Origin: Labilithrix sp.
GTDB lineage: Bacteria > Myxococcota_A > Polyangia > Polyangiales > Polyangiaceae
Assembly: GCA_019637105.1 (NCBI GenBank)
Contig: JAHBWF010000054.1
Location: 1-44,230 of the forward strand
Direction: 5' to 3'
Length of the DNA stretch: 44,230 nucleotides
The translations under genes and the position numbers were made by a program. The notes under the pieces are model-generated. The model was not told where the DNA came from and ran no database searches. It worked only from the letters and a program-made list of their open reading frames with translations. Positions 25,315 through 33,441 of this stretch are shown here, one piece after another (positions within the stretch are counted from its first letter, which is position 1; each line of letters opens with the position of its first letter).

Positions 25315-27660
25315 TCACCACGTCGGGTGGGCGGGATCCATGAACGCGATCGGCGCGGCGAGGCACGCGTCCGGGATCCCGAAGGCGTCGACGAGGCCGA
25401 CGGCGCCCTCGCCGAGCTCGCGGATCAGCGCCTCGCTCTCCTCGCGGAGCGCGCGATCCTTGTCGGACTCGAGGTAGCCGCGCGCGAAGAAGAACGACGC
25501 GTCCTCGCGGATGGCACCGATCGCGTGGAGCGCGCCGAGGCGATCGAGCTGCGCGCGCTGCGCGTCGTCGGTGACGGCCTTCAACGCGTCGTCGAACAGC
25601 TCGAGCGCGAGCCGGTCGGCGTGGGCGCGCGCCAGCGCGAGGAGGTGCTCCTGCACCTCGAGCAGCGCGACGGCGCCGTCGACCTTCTTCGCGAGGCGGG
25701 TCCGGATCCGCCCTGCGGCCGTCGCGAGCAGGTGCTCCTCGCGGAAGCGGAGCGCCGCGAGGTGAAAGCTCCGGTCACGGAGGTGCTCGGCGCCCGTGCG
25801 GCGCACGGCGACGAAGTTCTTCTCGAGCACGGCCACCTTGGCCTTCCCGGCGAGGTGGCGCACGACGCCGCCGATCCCCGCGCCCTCGAAGCGCCGGCGG
25901 AACCCGGCGAGCAGGCTCTTCGCGACGAGCTGCAGGAGGATCGTGTTGTCGCCCTCGAACGTCGTGAAGATCTCGACGTCGGCGCAGAGGTCCGGGAGGC
26001 GGTTGACCGAGAGGTAGCCCTGACCGCCGCAGGCCTCGCGGCAGGCGCGCGCCGTCTCGACGGCCCAGGCCGTCGTCAGCGCCTTCAGCGCGGCGGCCTC
26101 GGCCTCGAGCTCGCGCGTGTCCGGCGGCGCGCCGTCCGCCTCCGCGAACGGGCGCTGCGCGTCGGCGAAGCGCCGGCGGAGCCCCGCCACCGCGAAGTGG
26201 AGGACGTACGCGGACGCGACGCGCGGCAGGAGGCGTCGCCCGTGGGTCGGGTAGGCGAGGAGCGGGAGCGCGTCCCCGCCGTCGGCCGCGCCGAAGGGCC
26301 GCCGCGCGCTCGCGTAGCGGACGGCGATCGCGAGGGCGACCTTGCCGGCGGTGACCGCCGCCGACGCGACGGAGACGCGCCCGCCGACGAGGGTGCCGAG
26401 CATCGTGAAGAAGCGGCGGCTCGGGTTCGCGATCGGGCTCGCGTACGAGCCGTCGGCCTCCATCTTCGCGAAGCGCCCGAGGAGCGCGTCCTCGGGCACG
26501 CGCACGCGATCGAACCAGAGCCGGCCGTTGTCGACGCCGTTGAGGCCCATCTTGTGGCCGGAGTCGCCGGCGCGCACCCCCTCGGCGAGCGCTCCTCCGG
26601 CGTCGCGGATCGGGACGAGGAAGGCGTGGACGCCGTGCCGCTCGCCGTTCGCCTCGAGCTGGGCGAAGACCGTGGCCGTGCGCGCGTGCTGCGCGGCGCC
26701 GCCGATCCAGTCCTTGCGCGCGGCCTCGCGCGGCGTGTGGACGACGAACGTGCGCGTCGCCGGCTCCCACGTGGCCACGGTCTCGAGGTTCGCGACGTCG
26801 GAGCCGTGACCGACCTCGCTCATCGCGAAGCAGCCGGGCGTCTCGAGCGAGGCCACGCCGGGCAGCCACGCGCGCCGCTGCGCCTCGGTGCCGAGGAAGT
26901 AGATGCTGCCGCCGAAGAGGCCGAACTGGACGCCGAACCGGACGAGCGTCGAGAGATCGCCCATCGCGAGCGTCTCGAACGCGGCGATGAACGCGGAGAG
27001 GTCGGCGTCTTCGGAGGTGACGCCCGGGAACGCGCGCGCGCCGAAGCCGCGATCGGCGAGGTCGGCGAGCCACGCCGCGACCTTGGCGCGGTACTCGGGC
27101 GTCGGCAGGCCGTAGGCGCGCTTGTCGGGATCGTCGAGGAAGCGCCGCGCCTCGTCGCGGATCGCGGCGTGCTCGCCGTCGAGCGTGCGCCGGAGCGCGG
27201 CGACGTCGAACGGAGCGCGCGTCGCCACGCCGCGCGGCGGCCCGGGCTCGGCGGCGAGACGCGCCCAGATCGCGGAGCCGCCGAGGCGCTCGTCGAGCTC
27301 GGCGAGCGCCTCCGTGATCTGCGTCGGGTCGACGTCGGGGCCGGCGCTCTCGGCGAGCGAGGCGCCCAGCGCGGCGAGGTCGCGGCGGCGCTCCGGCGCG
27401 AGGTTCGCGGCGACGCGCTCGATGGTGTCGAGGAGCGCGCGGAGCTCTCTCGTCGAGGGCGGCGAGCCGGGGTCGAGCCACGCCGCCACGGCCCTCCGCG
27501 CCGCCGGGCGGAGCCAGGGCATCGCGTCGACGCGCGCGGCGACGGCGCCGAGCTCGTCGGGCTCGAGATCGCCGTCGGACCACGCGATCCAGAGCAGCGG
27601 GAGCAGCGGCCTCAGCTGCGGATCTTCGAGGAGCCCGGTGCGCTGCGAGGGGGTCGCCAT
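25315..27660 (-). CDS. acyl-CoA oxidase/dehydrogenase family flavoenzyme with N-terminal TerB-like extension
   Basis: Flavoprotein of 781 residues. The core from about residue 150 onward has the acyl-CoA oxidase order: an N-terminal helical domain, the FAD contact CFAMSEVGHGSDVANLET, the middle beta domain with GHKMGLNGVDNGRLWFDRVRVP, then helices with ACREACGGQGYLSVNRLP and the catalytic base Glu569 in FEGDNTILLQLVAKSLL. The residue at this place in acyl-CoA oxidases abstracts the alpha proton, so the enzyme should be active in fatty-acid oxidation. Residues about 10-110 form an extra domain with LLPLLWIAWSDGDLEPDELGAV, which resembles the acidic helix of TerB-like domains. Arg/Ala-rich composition is normal here. 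Its start is the ATG at 27658-27660. It stands 54 bases downstream of an exporter gene on the same strand. Confidence 0.88.
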   Translation of the reverse strand: MATPSQRTGLLEDPQLRPLLPLLWIAWSDGDLEPDELGAVAARVDAMPWLRPAARRAVAAWLDPGSPPSTRELRALLDTIERVAANLAPERRRDLAALGASLAESAGPDVDPTQITEALAELDERLGGSAIWARLAAEPGPPRGVATRAPFDVAALRRTLDGEHAAIRDEARRFLDDPDKRAYGLPTPEYRAKVAAWLADLADRGFGARAFPGVTSEDADLSAFIAAFETLAMGDLSTLVRFGVQFGLFGGSIYFLGTEAQRRAWLPGVASLETPGCFAMSEVGHGSDVANLETVATWEPATRTFVVHTPREAARKDWIGGAAQHARTATVFAQLEANGERHGVHAFLVPIRDAGGALAEGVRAGDSGHKMGLNGVDNGRLWFDRVRVPEDALLGRFAKMEADGSYASPIANPSRRFFTMLGTLVGGRVSVASAAVTAGKVALAIAVRYASARRPFGAADGGDALPLLAYPTHGRRLLPRVASAYVLHFAVAGLRRRFADAQRPFAEADGAPPDTRELEAEAAALKALTTAWAVETARACREACGGQGYLSVNRLPDLCADVEIFTTFEGDNTILLQLVAKSLLAGFRRRFEGAGIGGVVRHLAGKAKVAVLEKNFVAVRRTGAEHLRDRSFHLAALRFREEHLLATAAGRIRTRLAKKVDGAVALLEVQEHLLALARAHADRLALELFDDALKAVTDDAQRAQLDRLGALHAIGAIREDASFFFARGYLESDKDRALREESEALIRELGEGAVGLVDAFGIPDACLAAPIAFMDPAHPTW

Positions 27661-27714
27661 CGCCAGGCGGTACCGCAGGCGCGCGCACGGGGCAACCGGC
27701 CCGCGGCGCGCGCG

Positions 27715-28731
27715 TCACGTCCGGGTGCGGCGTCCGGGCGCGCTCACGACGAGCACGCCCGCGATCGTGAGGAGGCAGGCGACGACCTTCGTCGCGGTGA
27801 AGCGCTCCCCCGCGAGCAGCGCGCCGAGCGCGAGCGCGACGAGCGGGTTGACGTACGCGTAGCTCGTCGCGATCGACGGGCGCGTCGTGCGGAGGAGGTA
27901 GCCGTAGGCGCTGAAGGCCACGATCGAACCGAAGCAGACGAGGTAGAGGAGCGCCCCCACGCTCGCGAGGGTCGGCGGACCGACCGGGCGCTCTCCTCGC
28001 GCGGCCGCGAGGAGGAGCATGACGCCGCCGCCGACGATCATCTGCGCGGCCGACGCCATCGGCCCCGGGGGCACGGGGAGGCGCCGGCTCAGCTGCGAGC
28101 CGAAGGCCCACGCCACGGGCGCGAAGAGCAGGACGATCGAGTCGAGGCGATCGAGCGCGAGGCTGCCGCCGCGGTGGAGCACGGCGACGCCCGCGAACCC
28201 GGCGAGCAGCCCGACGACCTCGCGGACGCTCGGTCGATCGCCCCACGCCGAGCCGATGCCGGCGGCCCACAGCGGCATCGTCGCGACGACCGTGGCGGCC
28301 ACGCCGGAGTCGACGCTGCGCTGGGCGACGGCGACGAGGCCGTTGCCGAGGACGAGCAGGAGCACGCCGACGACGCCGGCGGCCGTCCACTGCTTCGCCG
28401 TCGGCATGGCCGCGCCGCGGAGGCGCAGCGTCGTAAGGAGGATCGTCCCGGCGGTGACGAACCGCGCGCCCGCCATCAGGAACGGCGGGAGGAACCCGAG
28501 CGCCACGTGCATCGCGTAGTACGTCGAGCCCCAGACGACGTAGACGGCGAGGAGCGCGCCGGCGATCCGCGCGCGCTCTCGCGCCGGGGACGGGGGCGCG
28601 GCGCTCGGCGCCTCCGCGAGGGGCTGGGCCGATGGGGGGTGCACCGCGGCACCTTCCTCGAGCGCGGGGGCCGCGACAAGCGCGCCGGCGTTCGAGCTCG
28701 ACCGTGAGCGCTCGCAGGTGGGCGGGGGCAT
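27715..28731 (-). CDS. EamA/DMT-family permease (YedA-like exporter)
   Basis: Membrane protein of 338 residues with ten predicted helices in two EamA repeats. Typical motifs are VYVVWGSTYYAMHVAL in the first helix, FLMAGARFVTAG in the second, and SYAYVNPLVALALGALLAGE near the end, all found in the drug/metabolite transporter superfamily and close to E. coli YedA as I recall it. Such proteins export metabolites or amino acids; substrate unknown. The first 55 residues are a low-complexity Ala/Pro/Ser extension, so the true start could be later, although no Met occurs before the first helix. It may share a transcript with the acyl-CoA oxidase gene downstream. Confidence 0.85.
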   Translation of the reverse strand: MPPPTCERSRSSSNAGALVAAPALEEGAAVHPPSAQPLAEAPSAAPPSPARERARIAGALLAVYVVWGSTYYAMHVALGFLPPFLMAGARFVTAGTILLTTLRLRGAAMPTAKQWTAAGVVGVLLLVLGNGLVAVAQRSVDSGVAATVVATMPLWAAGIGSAWGDRPSVREVVGLLAGFAGVAVLHRGGSLALDRLDSIVLLFAPVAWAFGSQLSRRLPVPPGPMASAAQMIVGGGVMLLLAAARGERPVGPPTLASVGALLYLVCFGSIVAFSAYGYLLRTTRPSIATSYAYVNPLVALALGALLAGERFTATKVVACLLTIAGVLVVSAPGRRTRT

Positions 28732-28836
28732 GGCGGATCGACCCCCCGTGATGCCGGCGGGCGGCCCGCCGTTGCGCCCGGCGCGCGCGGACCGCCGCTC
28801 GAACCGCCGGCGACCGCGCGCCGCGGCGAACCGTCG

Positions 28837-29439
28837 TCAGAGCTGGCCGATCAGCTCGCTCGACGGCATCGGCCTCGAGAACATCGGGAAGTCGTAGCGG
28901 ATCGCGTTCTGGTGCTCCTCCGTCGAGGTCGCCGCGACGCAGTCGGTGAGGGTGATGACGTCGAAGCCGTGCTCGTACGCGGTCCGCATCGTCGACTCGA
29001 CGCAGCAGTTCGTGAGGAAGCCGCCGAGGATGAGCGTCTTGACGCCCTTGCTCCGGAGGATGAAGTCGAGGTTCGTGCTCGCGAACGTGTCGAGCCCGCG
29101 CTTGCCCTCGATGACGATGTCGCCCTTCACGGGCGTCAGCGCGTCGACGATCTTCGCGCCCCAGGAGCCCTGGACGAAGGCCTTGCCGTCGACGACGCCC
29201 TTGAGGATGCCGTACGGGCGGCTCGTCAGCTCGCCGTAGCCCTCGGCGAACGTGATCGGCGCGTGCATGATCGTGACGCCCTTCTTGCGCGCGGCGTCGA
29301 CGACGGCGACGGTGTTGGCGAGCATCTTCGTCTCCTCCATCACGCCGGCGACGGCGTCGTGCAAGACGCCGCCCTTGGTCGTGAACTCGTTCTGGTACTC
29401 GATGAGGAGGATCGCGGTGGTCTTCGGATCGAGGCTCAT
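28837..29439 (-). CDS. isochorismatase-family cysteine hydrolase
   Basis: Hydrolase of 200 residues with the isochorismatase-like fold. The catalytic Cys is Cys146 in TNCCVESTMRTAYEHGF and the Lys is Lys113 in VIEGKRGLDTF. The first triad position, normally Asp in VIDMQN, is Glu14 in LLIEYQNEF; a subfamily with IEFQNEF-like sequences exists, so this is a conservative change rather than a sign of decay. Family members act on amides, ureas and related small molecules, such as nicotinamide, N-carbamoylsarcosine, biuret and ureidoacrylate; the substrate here is not readable. The ATG at 29437-29439 follows an AAGGAG site six bases upstream; a longer frame to 29493 is not needed. It is divergent from a FadR-type regulator with a shared operator candidate, which suggests control by that regulator. 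Confidence 0.88.
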   Translation of the reverse strand: MSLDPKTTAILLIEYQNEFTTKGGVLHDAVAGVMEETKMLANTVAVVDAARKKGVTIMHAPITFAEGYGELTSRPYGILKGVVDGKAFVQGSWGAKIVDALTPVKGDIVIEGKRGLDTFASTNLDFILRSKGVKTLILGGFLTNCCVESTMRTAYEHGFDVITLTDCVAATSTEEHQNAIRYDFPMFSRPMPSSELIGQL

Positions 29440-29480
29440 GGCTGGCTCCTTGCGCTCGGGATGACTCCTTCGATGGGAGC

Positions 29481-29495
29481 GCTTGTCTGACAAGC
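29481..29495. promoter_or_regulatory. perfect 15-bp palindrome, candidate FadR/GntR-type operator
   Basis: GCTTGTCTGACAAGC is a perfect inverted repeat about a central T. Its core TTGTCTGACAA matches the TNGTNNNACNA form expected for FadR-subfamily GntR regulators. It lies between the divergent isochorismatase-family gene and the regulator gene, 28 bases before the regulator's ATG. A second inverted repeat AGCAG/CTGCT overlaps it at 29493-29507. Binding of the adjacent regulator to this site is inferred. Confidence 0.65.
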
Positions 29496-29522
29496 AGTCA
29501 AGCTGCTAACCTCGGAGGGATC

Positions 29523-30281
29523 ATGCCCGTGAAGAAGGCGTCTCCGTTCGAGCTCCGCGCGGAGGATCGCGCGCCGCTCAGCGTCCTCGTGTCGCGGCAG
29601 CTCCGGCAGGCGATCGTGTCGGGGCGCGTCTCGGCCGGGACCGAGCTGCCGAGCGAGAAGGAGCTGACGGAGGAGCTCGGGGTAGGGCGGTCGACCATCC
29701 GCGAGGCGCTCCGCATCCTGCAGGCGCAGGGCCTGCTCTCCGGCGGCGACACGGTCTCGACGCGGCGGCCGCGCGTCTCGTCGCAGCAAGCGCTGAGCCT
29801 CGCGGCGGCGCAGGCGATGGAGAACGTCGTGCGCCTCGGCCAGGTGCCGCTCGACGATCTGGTCGAGCTCCGCGTCGTGATCGAGGGAGCCTCCGTCGAC
29901 GCCGCCGCGGCCGCCGTCGACGACGCGGCGCTCGACGCGGCGCGCGCCGCGGTCCGCGCGATGAAGGCCTCGGCGCGGGGGACGTCGCCGGACGTCGAGG
30001 CGTTCCGGGCCGCGGACCTCGCCTTCCATCGAAGCCTCGCGTCGGCGAGCCGGAACGCCGCGTTCCCGCTCGTCATGGGCGTGCTCCGGTCCGCCATCTC
30101 GAGCCACCTCGGCGAGGCGCTCCACCGCGAGCCGGACGCCGCGGCGGCGATCGCGCGGCTCACCCGCGAGCACGAGGCCATCCTCGCGGCGATCGAGGCC
30201 GGGCGCGGCGATCGCGCCCGCGCGCTCGTCACGAGGCACATCCGCGCGTTCTATCGCGCGCGCGCCGAGGCGAGCCCGTGA
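29523..30281 (+). CDS. FadR-subfamily GntR transcriptional regulator
   Basis: DNA-binding regulator of 252 residues. A winged helix-turn-helix spans about residues 17-80, with AIVSGRVSAGTELPSEKEL and LGVGRSTIREALRILQAQGLL, the GntR signature. The C-terminal FCD all-helical effector domain covers about 90-240, with LRVVIEGASVDAAAAA, ADLAFHRSLASAS, REHEAILAAIEAGR and VTRHIRAF; the Asp and His residues of the metal/ligand pocket appear to be present. FCD regulators sense organic acids or sugar acids. A ribosome binding site CGGAGGGATC precedes the ATG. The GTG of the following FAD oxidase gene overlaps its stop by 4 bases, so the two are coupled. Autoregulation through the palindrome upstream is likely. 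Confidence 0.92.
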   Translation: MPVKKASPFELRAEDRAPLSVLVSRQLRQAIVSGRVSAGTELPSEKELTEELGVGRSTIREALRILQAQGLLSGGDTVSTRRPRVSSQQALSLAAAQAMENVVRLGQVPLDDLVELRVVIEGASVDAAAAAVDDAALDAARAAVRAMKASARGTSPDVEAFRAADLAFHRSLASASRNAAFPLVMGVLRSAISSHLGEALHREPDAAAAIARLTREHEAILAAIEAGRGDRARALVTRHIRAFYRARAEASP

Positions 30282-31633
30282 GCTGGACGGAGGAGCTCGC
30301 GCGCGAGCTCGGCGCTCCCGTGCAGACCGACGGGGACGTGCTCGCGTCGTTCGCGCGCGATCAAGCCCCGCTGGCGCCGGCGGGCGCGCCGCGGGCGCTC
30401 GTCCGCGCGCGGAGCGTCGACGACGTCACCGCCACGCTCCGCTTCGCGAACGCGCGGCGGATCCCGGTCGTCACGCGCGGCGCGGGGACCGGGCTCGCCG
30501 GAGGCGCGAACGCCGTCGACGGCTGCGTCGTGCTCCTCGTGTCCGGGCTCGACCGGATCCTCGCCGTCGACGCGGCGACGCGCACGGCGGTCGTCGAGCC
30601 CGGCGTGCTCAACGGCGTCCTCGCCCGGGAGGCCGCCGCGCGCGGCCTCTACTACGCGCCCGACCCCGCGAGCCGCGACATCTCGACGATCGGCGGCAAC
30701 ATCGCCACCAACGCCGGCGGATCGTGCTGCCTCAAGTACGGCGTCACCGGCGATCACGTCGCGGCGCTCAAGCTCGCGCTCGCCGACGGGACGATCCTCC
30801 GGACGGGCGGCCTGACGAAGAAGAACGTCGCCGGGCTCGATCTCACGCGCCTCGTCGTCGGCTCGGAGGGCACGCTGGGCGTCATCGTCGAGGCCACCGT
30901 GCGCCTTTTGCCGGCGCCGCGCCCGCCCTCCACGCTGCTCGCCTTCTTCGACACGCTCGACGACGCCGCGCGCGCGATCGTCGCGATGGACGCCCTCGCC
31001 GATCTCTCGCTCCTCGAGGTGATGGACCAGGTGACGGTGCGCGCGGTCGACGAGATGACGCGGATGGACCTCGACACGTCGGCGGCCGCCCTCCTCCTCG
31101 TCCAGAGCGACGCGCGCGACGCGCCGGCGTCGATCGCGCGGTGCGAGGAGCTGTGCCGCGCGCACGCGGCCAGGAGCGTCCTCTGCACGGACGATCCCGA
31201 GGAGGGACGCCTGCTCCTCGGGGCTCGGCGGATGGCGCTCCCCGCGCTGGAGCGGAAGGGGACGACGCTCCTCGACGACGTCGCCGTCCCGAGGCCGGCG
31301 CTCCCGGAGATGCTCGCGCGCATCCGGCGCGCGGGCGAGCGCCATCGCCTCGTGATCGGCACCTTCGGCCACGCGGGGGACGGGAACCTCCACCCGACGA
31401 TCGTGTTCGACCGGACCGACGCGGCGTCGACCTCCGCGGCGTTCGCGGCGTTCGACGAGATCGTGCGGGACGCGATGAGCCTCGGCGGGACGATCAGCGG
31501 CGAGCACGGCGTGGGCGCGCTGAAGCGCGACTACCTCGGCGCGATGGTCGGCGAGCCGGAGCGCGCGCTCATGGCGCGCGTCAAGGCCGCCTTCGATCCC
31601 CACGGGATCCTGAACCCCGGCAAGGCGATCTGA
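30278..31633 (+). CDS. FAD-linked oxidase, GlcD-like (2-hydroxyacid dehydrogenase)
   Basis: Flavoenzyme of 451 residues of the VAO/PCMH family. FAD-binding motifs are VVTRGAGTGLAGGANA, the region STIGGNIATNAGGSCCLKYG and VVGSEGTLGVI. The C-terminal domain has GTFGHAGDGNLHPT and TISGEHGVGALKRDYL, the metal and substrate motifs of GlcD and D-lactate dehydrogenases, and ends with FDPHGILNPGKAI. It probably oxidises glycolate, D-lactate or a related 2-hydroxyacid. The glcE and glcF partners are not adjacent, so it may be a stand-alone enzyme. The GTG start at 30278 overlaps the stop of the FadR-type regulator gene. With the divergent cysteine hydrolase it forms a small regulated catabolic cluster; the link between the activities is inference. 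Confidence 0.9.
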   Translation: MSWTEELARELGAPVQTDGDVLASFARDQAPLAPAGAPRALVRARSVDDVTATLRFANARRIPVVTRGAGTGLAGGANAVDGCVVLLVSGLDRILAVDAATRTAVVEPGVLNGVLAREAAARGLYYAPDPASRDISTIGGNIATNAGGSCCLKYGVTGDHVAALKLALADGTILRTGGLTKKNVAGLDLTRLVVGSEGTLGVIVEATVRLLPAPRPPSTLLAFFDTLDDAARAIVAMDALADLSLLEVMDQVTVRAVDEMTRMDLDTSAAALLLVQSDARDAPASIARCEELCRAHAARSVLCTDDPEEGRLLLGARRMALPALERKGTTLLDDVAVPRPALPEMLARIRRAGERHRLVIGTFGHAGDGNLHPTIVFDRTDAASTSAAFAAFDEIVRDAMSLGGTISGEHGVGALKRDYLGAMVGEPERALMARVKAAFDPHGILNPGKAI

Positions 31634-31673
31634 GCGCGCCGCGCGCCGAGGGGCGAAATCGTCCGGGTAGATC

Positions 31674-31702
31674 TTGACAGTTTTTACTGTCACAGTCATG
31701 TT
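31674..31702 (+). promoter_or_regulatory. promoter candidate overlapping a 7-bp inverted repeat
   Basis: TGACAGT (31675-31681) and ACTGTCA (31686-31692) are perfect inverted arms separated by TTTT. The left arm overlaps a consensus -35 element TTGACA (31674-31679). The -10 at the standard spacing (CATGTT, 31697-31702) is weak. The start codon at 31709 would leave a very short leader. Such a palindrome over a -35 box is typical of a repressor operator, for example of a TetR-type protein, but no such gene is adjacent. Confidence 0.55.
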
Positions 31703-31708
31703 GTCGCC

Positions 31709-32587
31709 ATGGGAACGAACCTGGGCGGCGCCCTCGCGGTCCTGAACGGGGTCATCGGCGATCACCTCCACGCGACCGAGAACGGCCTCGCGATCGAGAT
31801 GGCCGTGGTCCGCGGCGTCCCCGGCCCGCGCGTGGTGATCTTCCTCCACGGTCTGATGTGCACCGAGGACGTGTGGGCGTTCCCCGACGGCGCCGCGCTC
31901 TCCGACGGGGAGTCGCTCCCGCCGCGGACCGACTACGGCGCGCTCCTCGAGCGCGACCTCGGCCTCGCGCCGCTCTACGTTCGCTTCAACACCGGGCGCC
32001 GCGTCGCCGACAACGGCGCGGCGCTGGCGCGGCTGCTCGACGAGCTGACGGCGCGTCACCCGGAGATCCGCGAGATCCGGCTCGTCGGCTTCAGCATGGG
32101 CGGCCTCGTCGTCCGGAGCGCCACGCACGTCGCGTCCGAGGCCGAGATGCCCTGGCTCGGCCTGGTGACGCAGGCGTTCTACGTCGGGACCCCGCACCTC
32201 GGCTCTCCGTGGGAGCGCGCGGGGCGCTGGCTGGTCGCGCTCCTCCGCCGGGTCGGCGATCCGTACGCCGAGCTCGTCGCCGAGCTCGGCGACGTGCGCA
32301 GTCGCGGCATCAAGGACCTCGGCGATCCGGCGCACCCGATCCCGCTCTTGCCGGAGATCCGTCACCACTTCATCGCCGGGTTCGTCGCCCCGCGTCTCGC
32401 AGAGCGCTTCGGCGACGCCCTGGTCCCGCTCGCGAGCGGGACCAACGGCGCCGTCGGCGATCCGAAGGCCCCGTCCCCGACCCATGTGAAGGTCCTGCCC
32501 GGGCTGGCGCACATGACGCTCGCCCATCACCCCGCGGTCTACGCGCAGCTCCGTGAGTGGTGCGCGGCCGCTCGCTGCGACGCGTGA
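31709..32587 (+). CDS. alpha/beta hydrolase (lipase/esterase-like)
   Basis: Hydrolase of 292 residues. It has the oxyanion-hole motif VIFLHGLMCTEDVW, the nucleophile elbow RLVGFSMGGLVVRSA (Ser in GFSMG), the segment YVGTPHLGSPWERAG seen in PGAP1-like and triacylglycerol lipase families, and a final His in LPGLAHMTLAHHP. Length and pattern fit a serine esterase or lipase. No signal peptide is evident, so it is probably cytoplasmic. It begins after a palindromic promoter region and is followed after 27 bases by a small gene that looks co-transcribed. The substrate is not identifiable. Confidence 0.88.
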   Translation: MGTNLGGALAVLNGVIGDHLHATENGLAIEMAVVRGVPGPRVVIFLHGLMCTEDVWAFPDGAALSDGESLPPRTDYGALLERDLGLAPLYVRFNTGRRVADNGAALARLLDELTARHPEIREIRLVGFSMGGLVVRSATHVASEAEMPWLGLVTQAFYVGTPHLGSPWERAGRWLVALLRRVGDPYAELVAELGDVRSRGIKDLGDPAHPIPLLPEIRHHFIAGFVAPRLAERFGDALVPLASGTNGAVGDPKAPSPTHVKVLPGLAHMTLAHHPAVYAQLREWCAAARCDA

Positions 32588-32614
32588 GCGCGCGGCTTCG
32601 CCGAGAGGAACACC

Positions 32615-32926
32615 ATGAACGACCACCCGCTCGATCTCTACACCCCCGTCACCCGCCTCGACGCGCCCTCGCCGCGCGTCGAGCTCAAGGGGCTCGCGGC
32701 GCTCGTCACGGACGCCGTCGTCCACGGCGCCAGCGCGATCGAGCGCGTCCACCTCGCGGTCTCGAGCCGCCCGTTCGACGTCCTCGAGCGGATCCCCGTG
32801 ACGGCGGCGCCCGCCGGCGTGGTCCGGATGGTCCACGACCTGTCGACGCGCCTCGGCTACGCCAGCGTCCGCGCGATCACGCGCGGCGTCGGCCGGGCGG
32901 TCGACGCCGCGCTCGACGTCGTGTGA
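32615..32926 (+). CDS. small protein of unknown function, partner of the hydrolase gene
   Basis: Protein of 103 residues starting at an ATG preceded by an AGAGGAA ribosome binding site. It has a helix with LKGLAALVTDAVVHGASAIERVHLAV, a turn with RPFDVLERIP and a second helical part (GVVRMVHDLSTRLGYASVRAITRGVG). No signal peptide or catalytic motif is visible. As I recall it, similar short sequences precede or accompany lipases in some bacteria, but I cannot name the family. It is probably co-transcribed with the alpha/beta hydrolase. Confidence 0.65.
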   Translation: MNDHPLDLYTPVTRLDAPSPRVELKGLAALVTDAVVHGASAIERVHLAVSSRPFDVLERIPVTAAPAGVVRMVHDLSTRLGYASVRAITRGVGRAVDAALDVV

Positions 32927-33033
32927 GCGCGCGGCACCGGTCCGTCCACGCGCGGAGCGACACCCTCGCCGGCCGTCGATACGGCCTGCGGCGCGCTCGC
33001 GGCGTCGGCGCCGCGCTCGGGCGTCGCCCTACG

Positions 33034-33441
33034 TCAGTCGATCTTGACGATCGTGAAGACGTGCGTGTGCTCGGCCTGGTCCTCGGTCTCGACCTTCGCG
33101 ACGTCGCCCGCCGCCACCCGGCGGAGCGCCTCCTGATCGATCGTGAGGCGGTGCTGGTGGCCCTGCGCCTCGGTCGTGAGGCCGGTGATGCCGCCGAGCG
33201 GCGCGCTCTCGAACGCCGAGCGCGGCACGGTGAAGCTGTGCGAGTGCCCCTCGGTCTCGCTCGACGTGTAGACGATGTTCGTCCCCGCCGCCCGCGGCGG
33301 CGCGTCCGGCGGCGTGTCGTCGTGCTCCGACGCGTTCGAGCCGGACTTGCCGGACTCGTCATCGCACTGGACGAGGGACGTGCCGAACGCGAGGACGAGC
33401 AACGTGGTGGCTGCGTCTTTCAGGAACGTACGTCTGTCCAT
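33034..33441 (-). CDS. putative lipoprotein with three HxH motifs
   Basis: Predicted exported protein of 135 residues. The N-terminus ([19 protein letters not shown]) resembles a Tat signal, with an RR-x-F-L-K pattern, and Cys26 follows in SLVQC, although Gln before the Cys is unusual for a lipobox. After an Asp/Ser/Pro-rich linker come three copies of a short motif of the form G/E-H-x-H-x-F/L-T-V/I at residues 66-72, 95-101 and 125-131, spaced by about 30 residues. His-x-His repeats on beta strands can bind metal ions such as copper or zinc. A GGAGGTGACC ribosome binding site supports the start at 33439-33441. Whether the Tat pathway and metal binding are real is inference. Confidence 0.7.
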   Translation of the reverse strand: MDRRTFLKDAATTLLVLAFGTSLVQCDDESGKSGSNASEHDDTPPDAPPRAAGTNIVYTSSETEGHSHSFTVPRSAFESAPLGGITGLTTEAQGHQHRLTIDQEALRRVAAGDVAKVETEDQAEHTHVFTIVKID

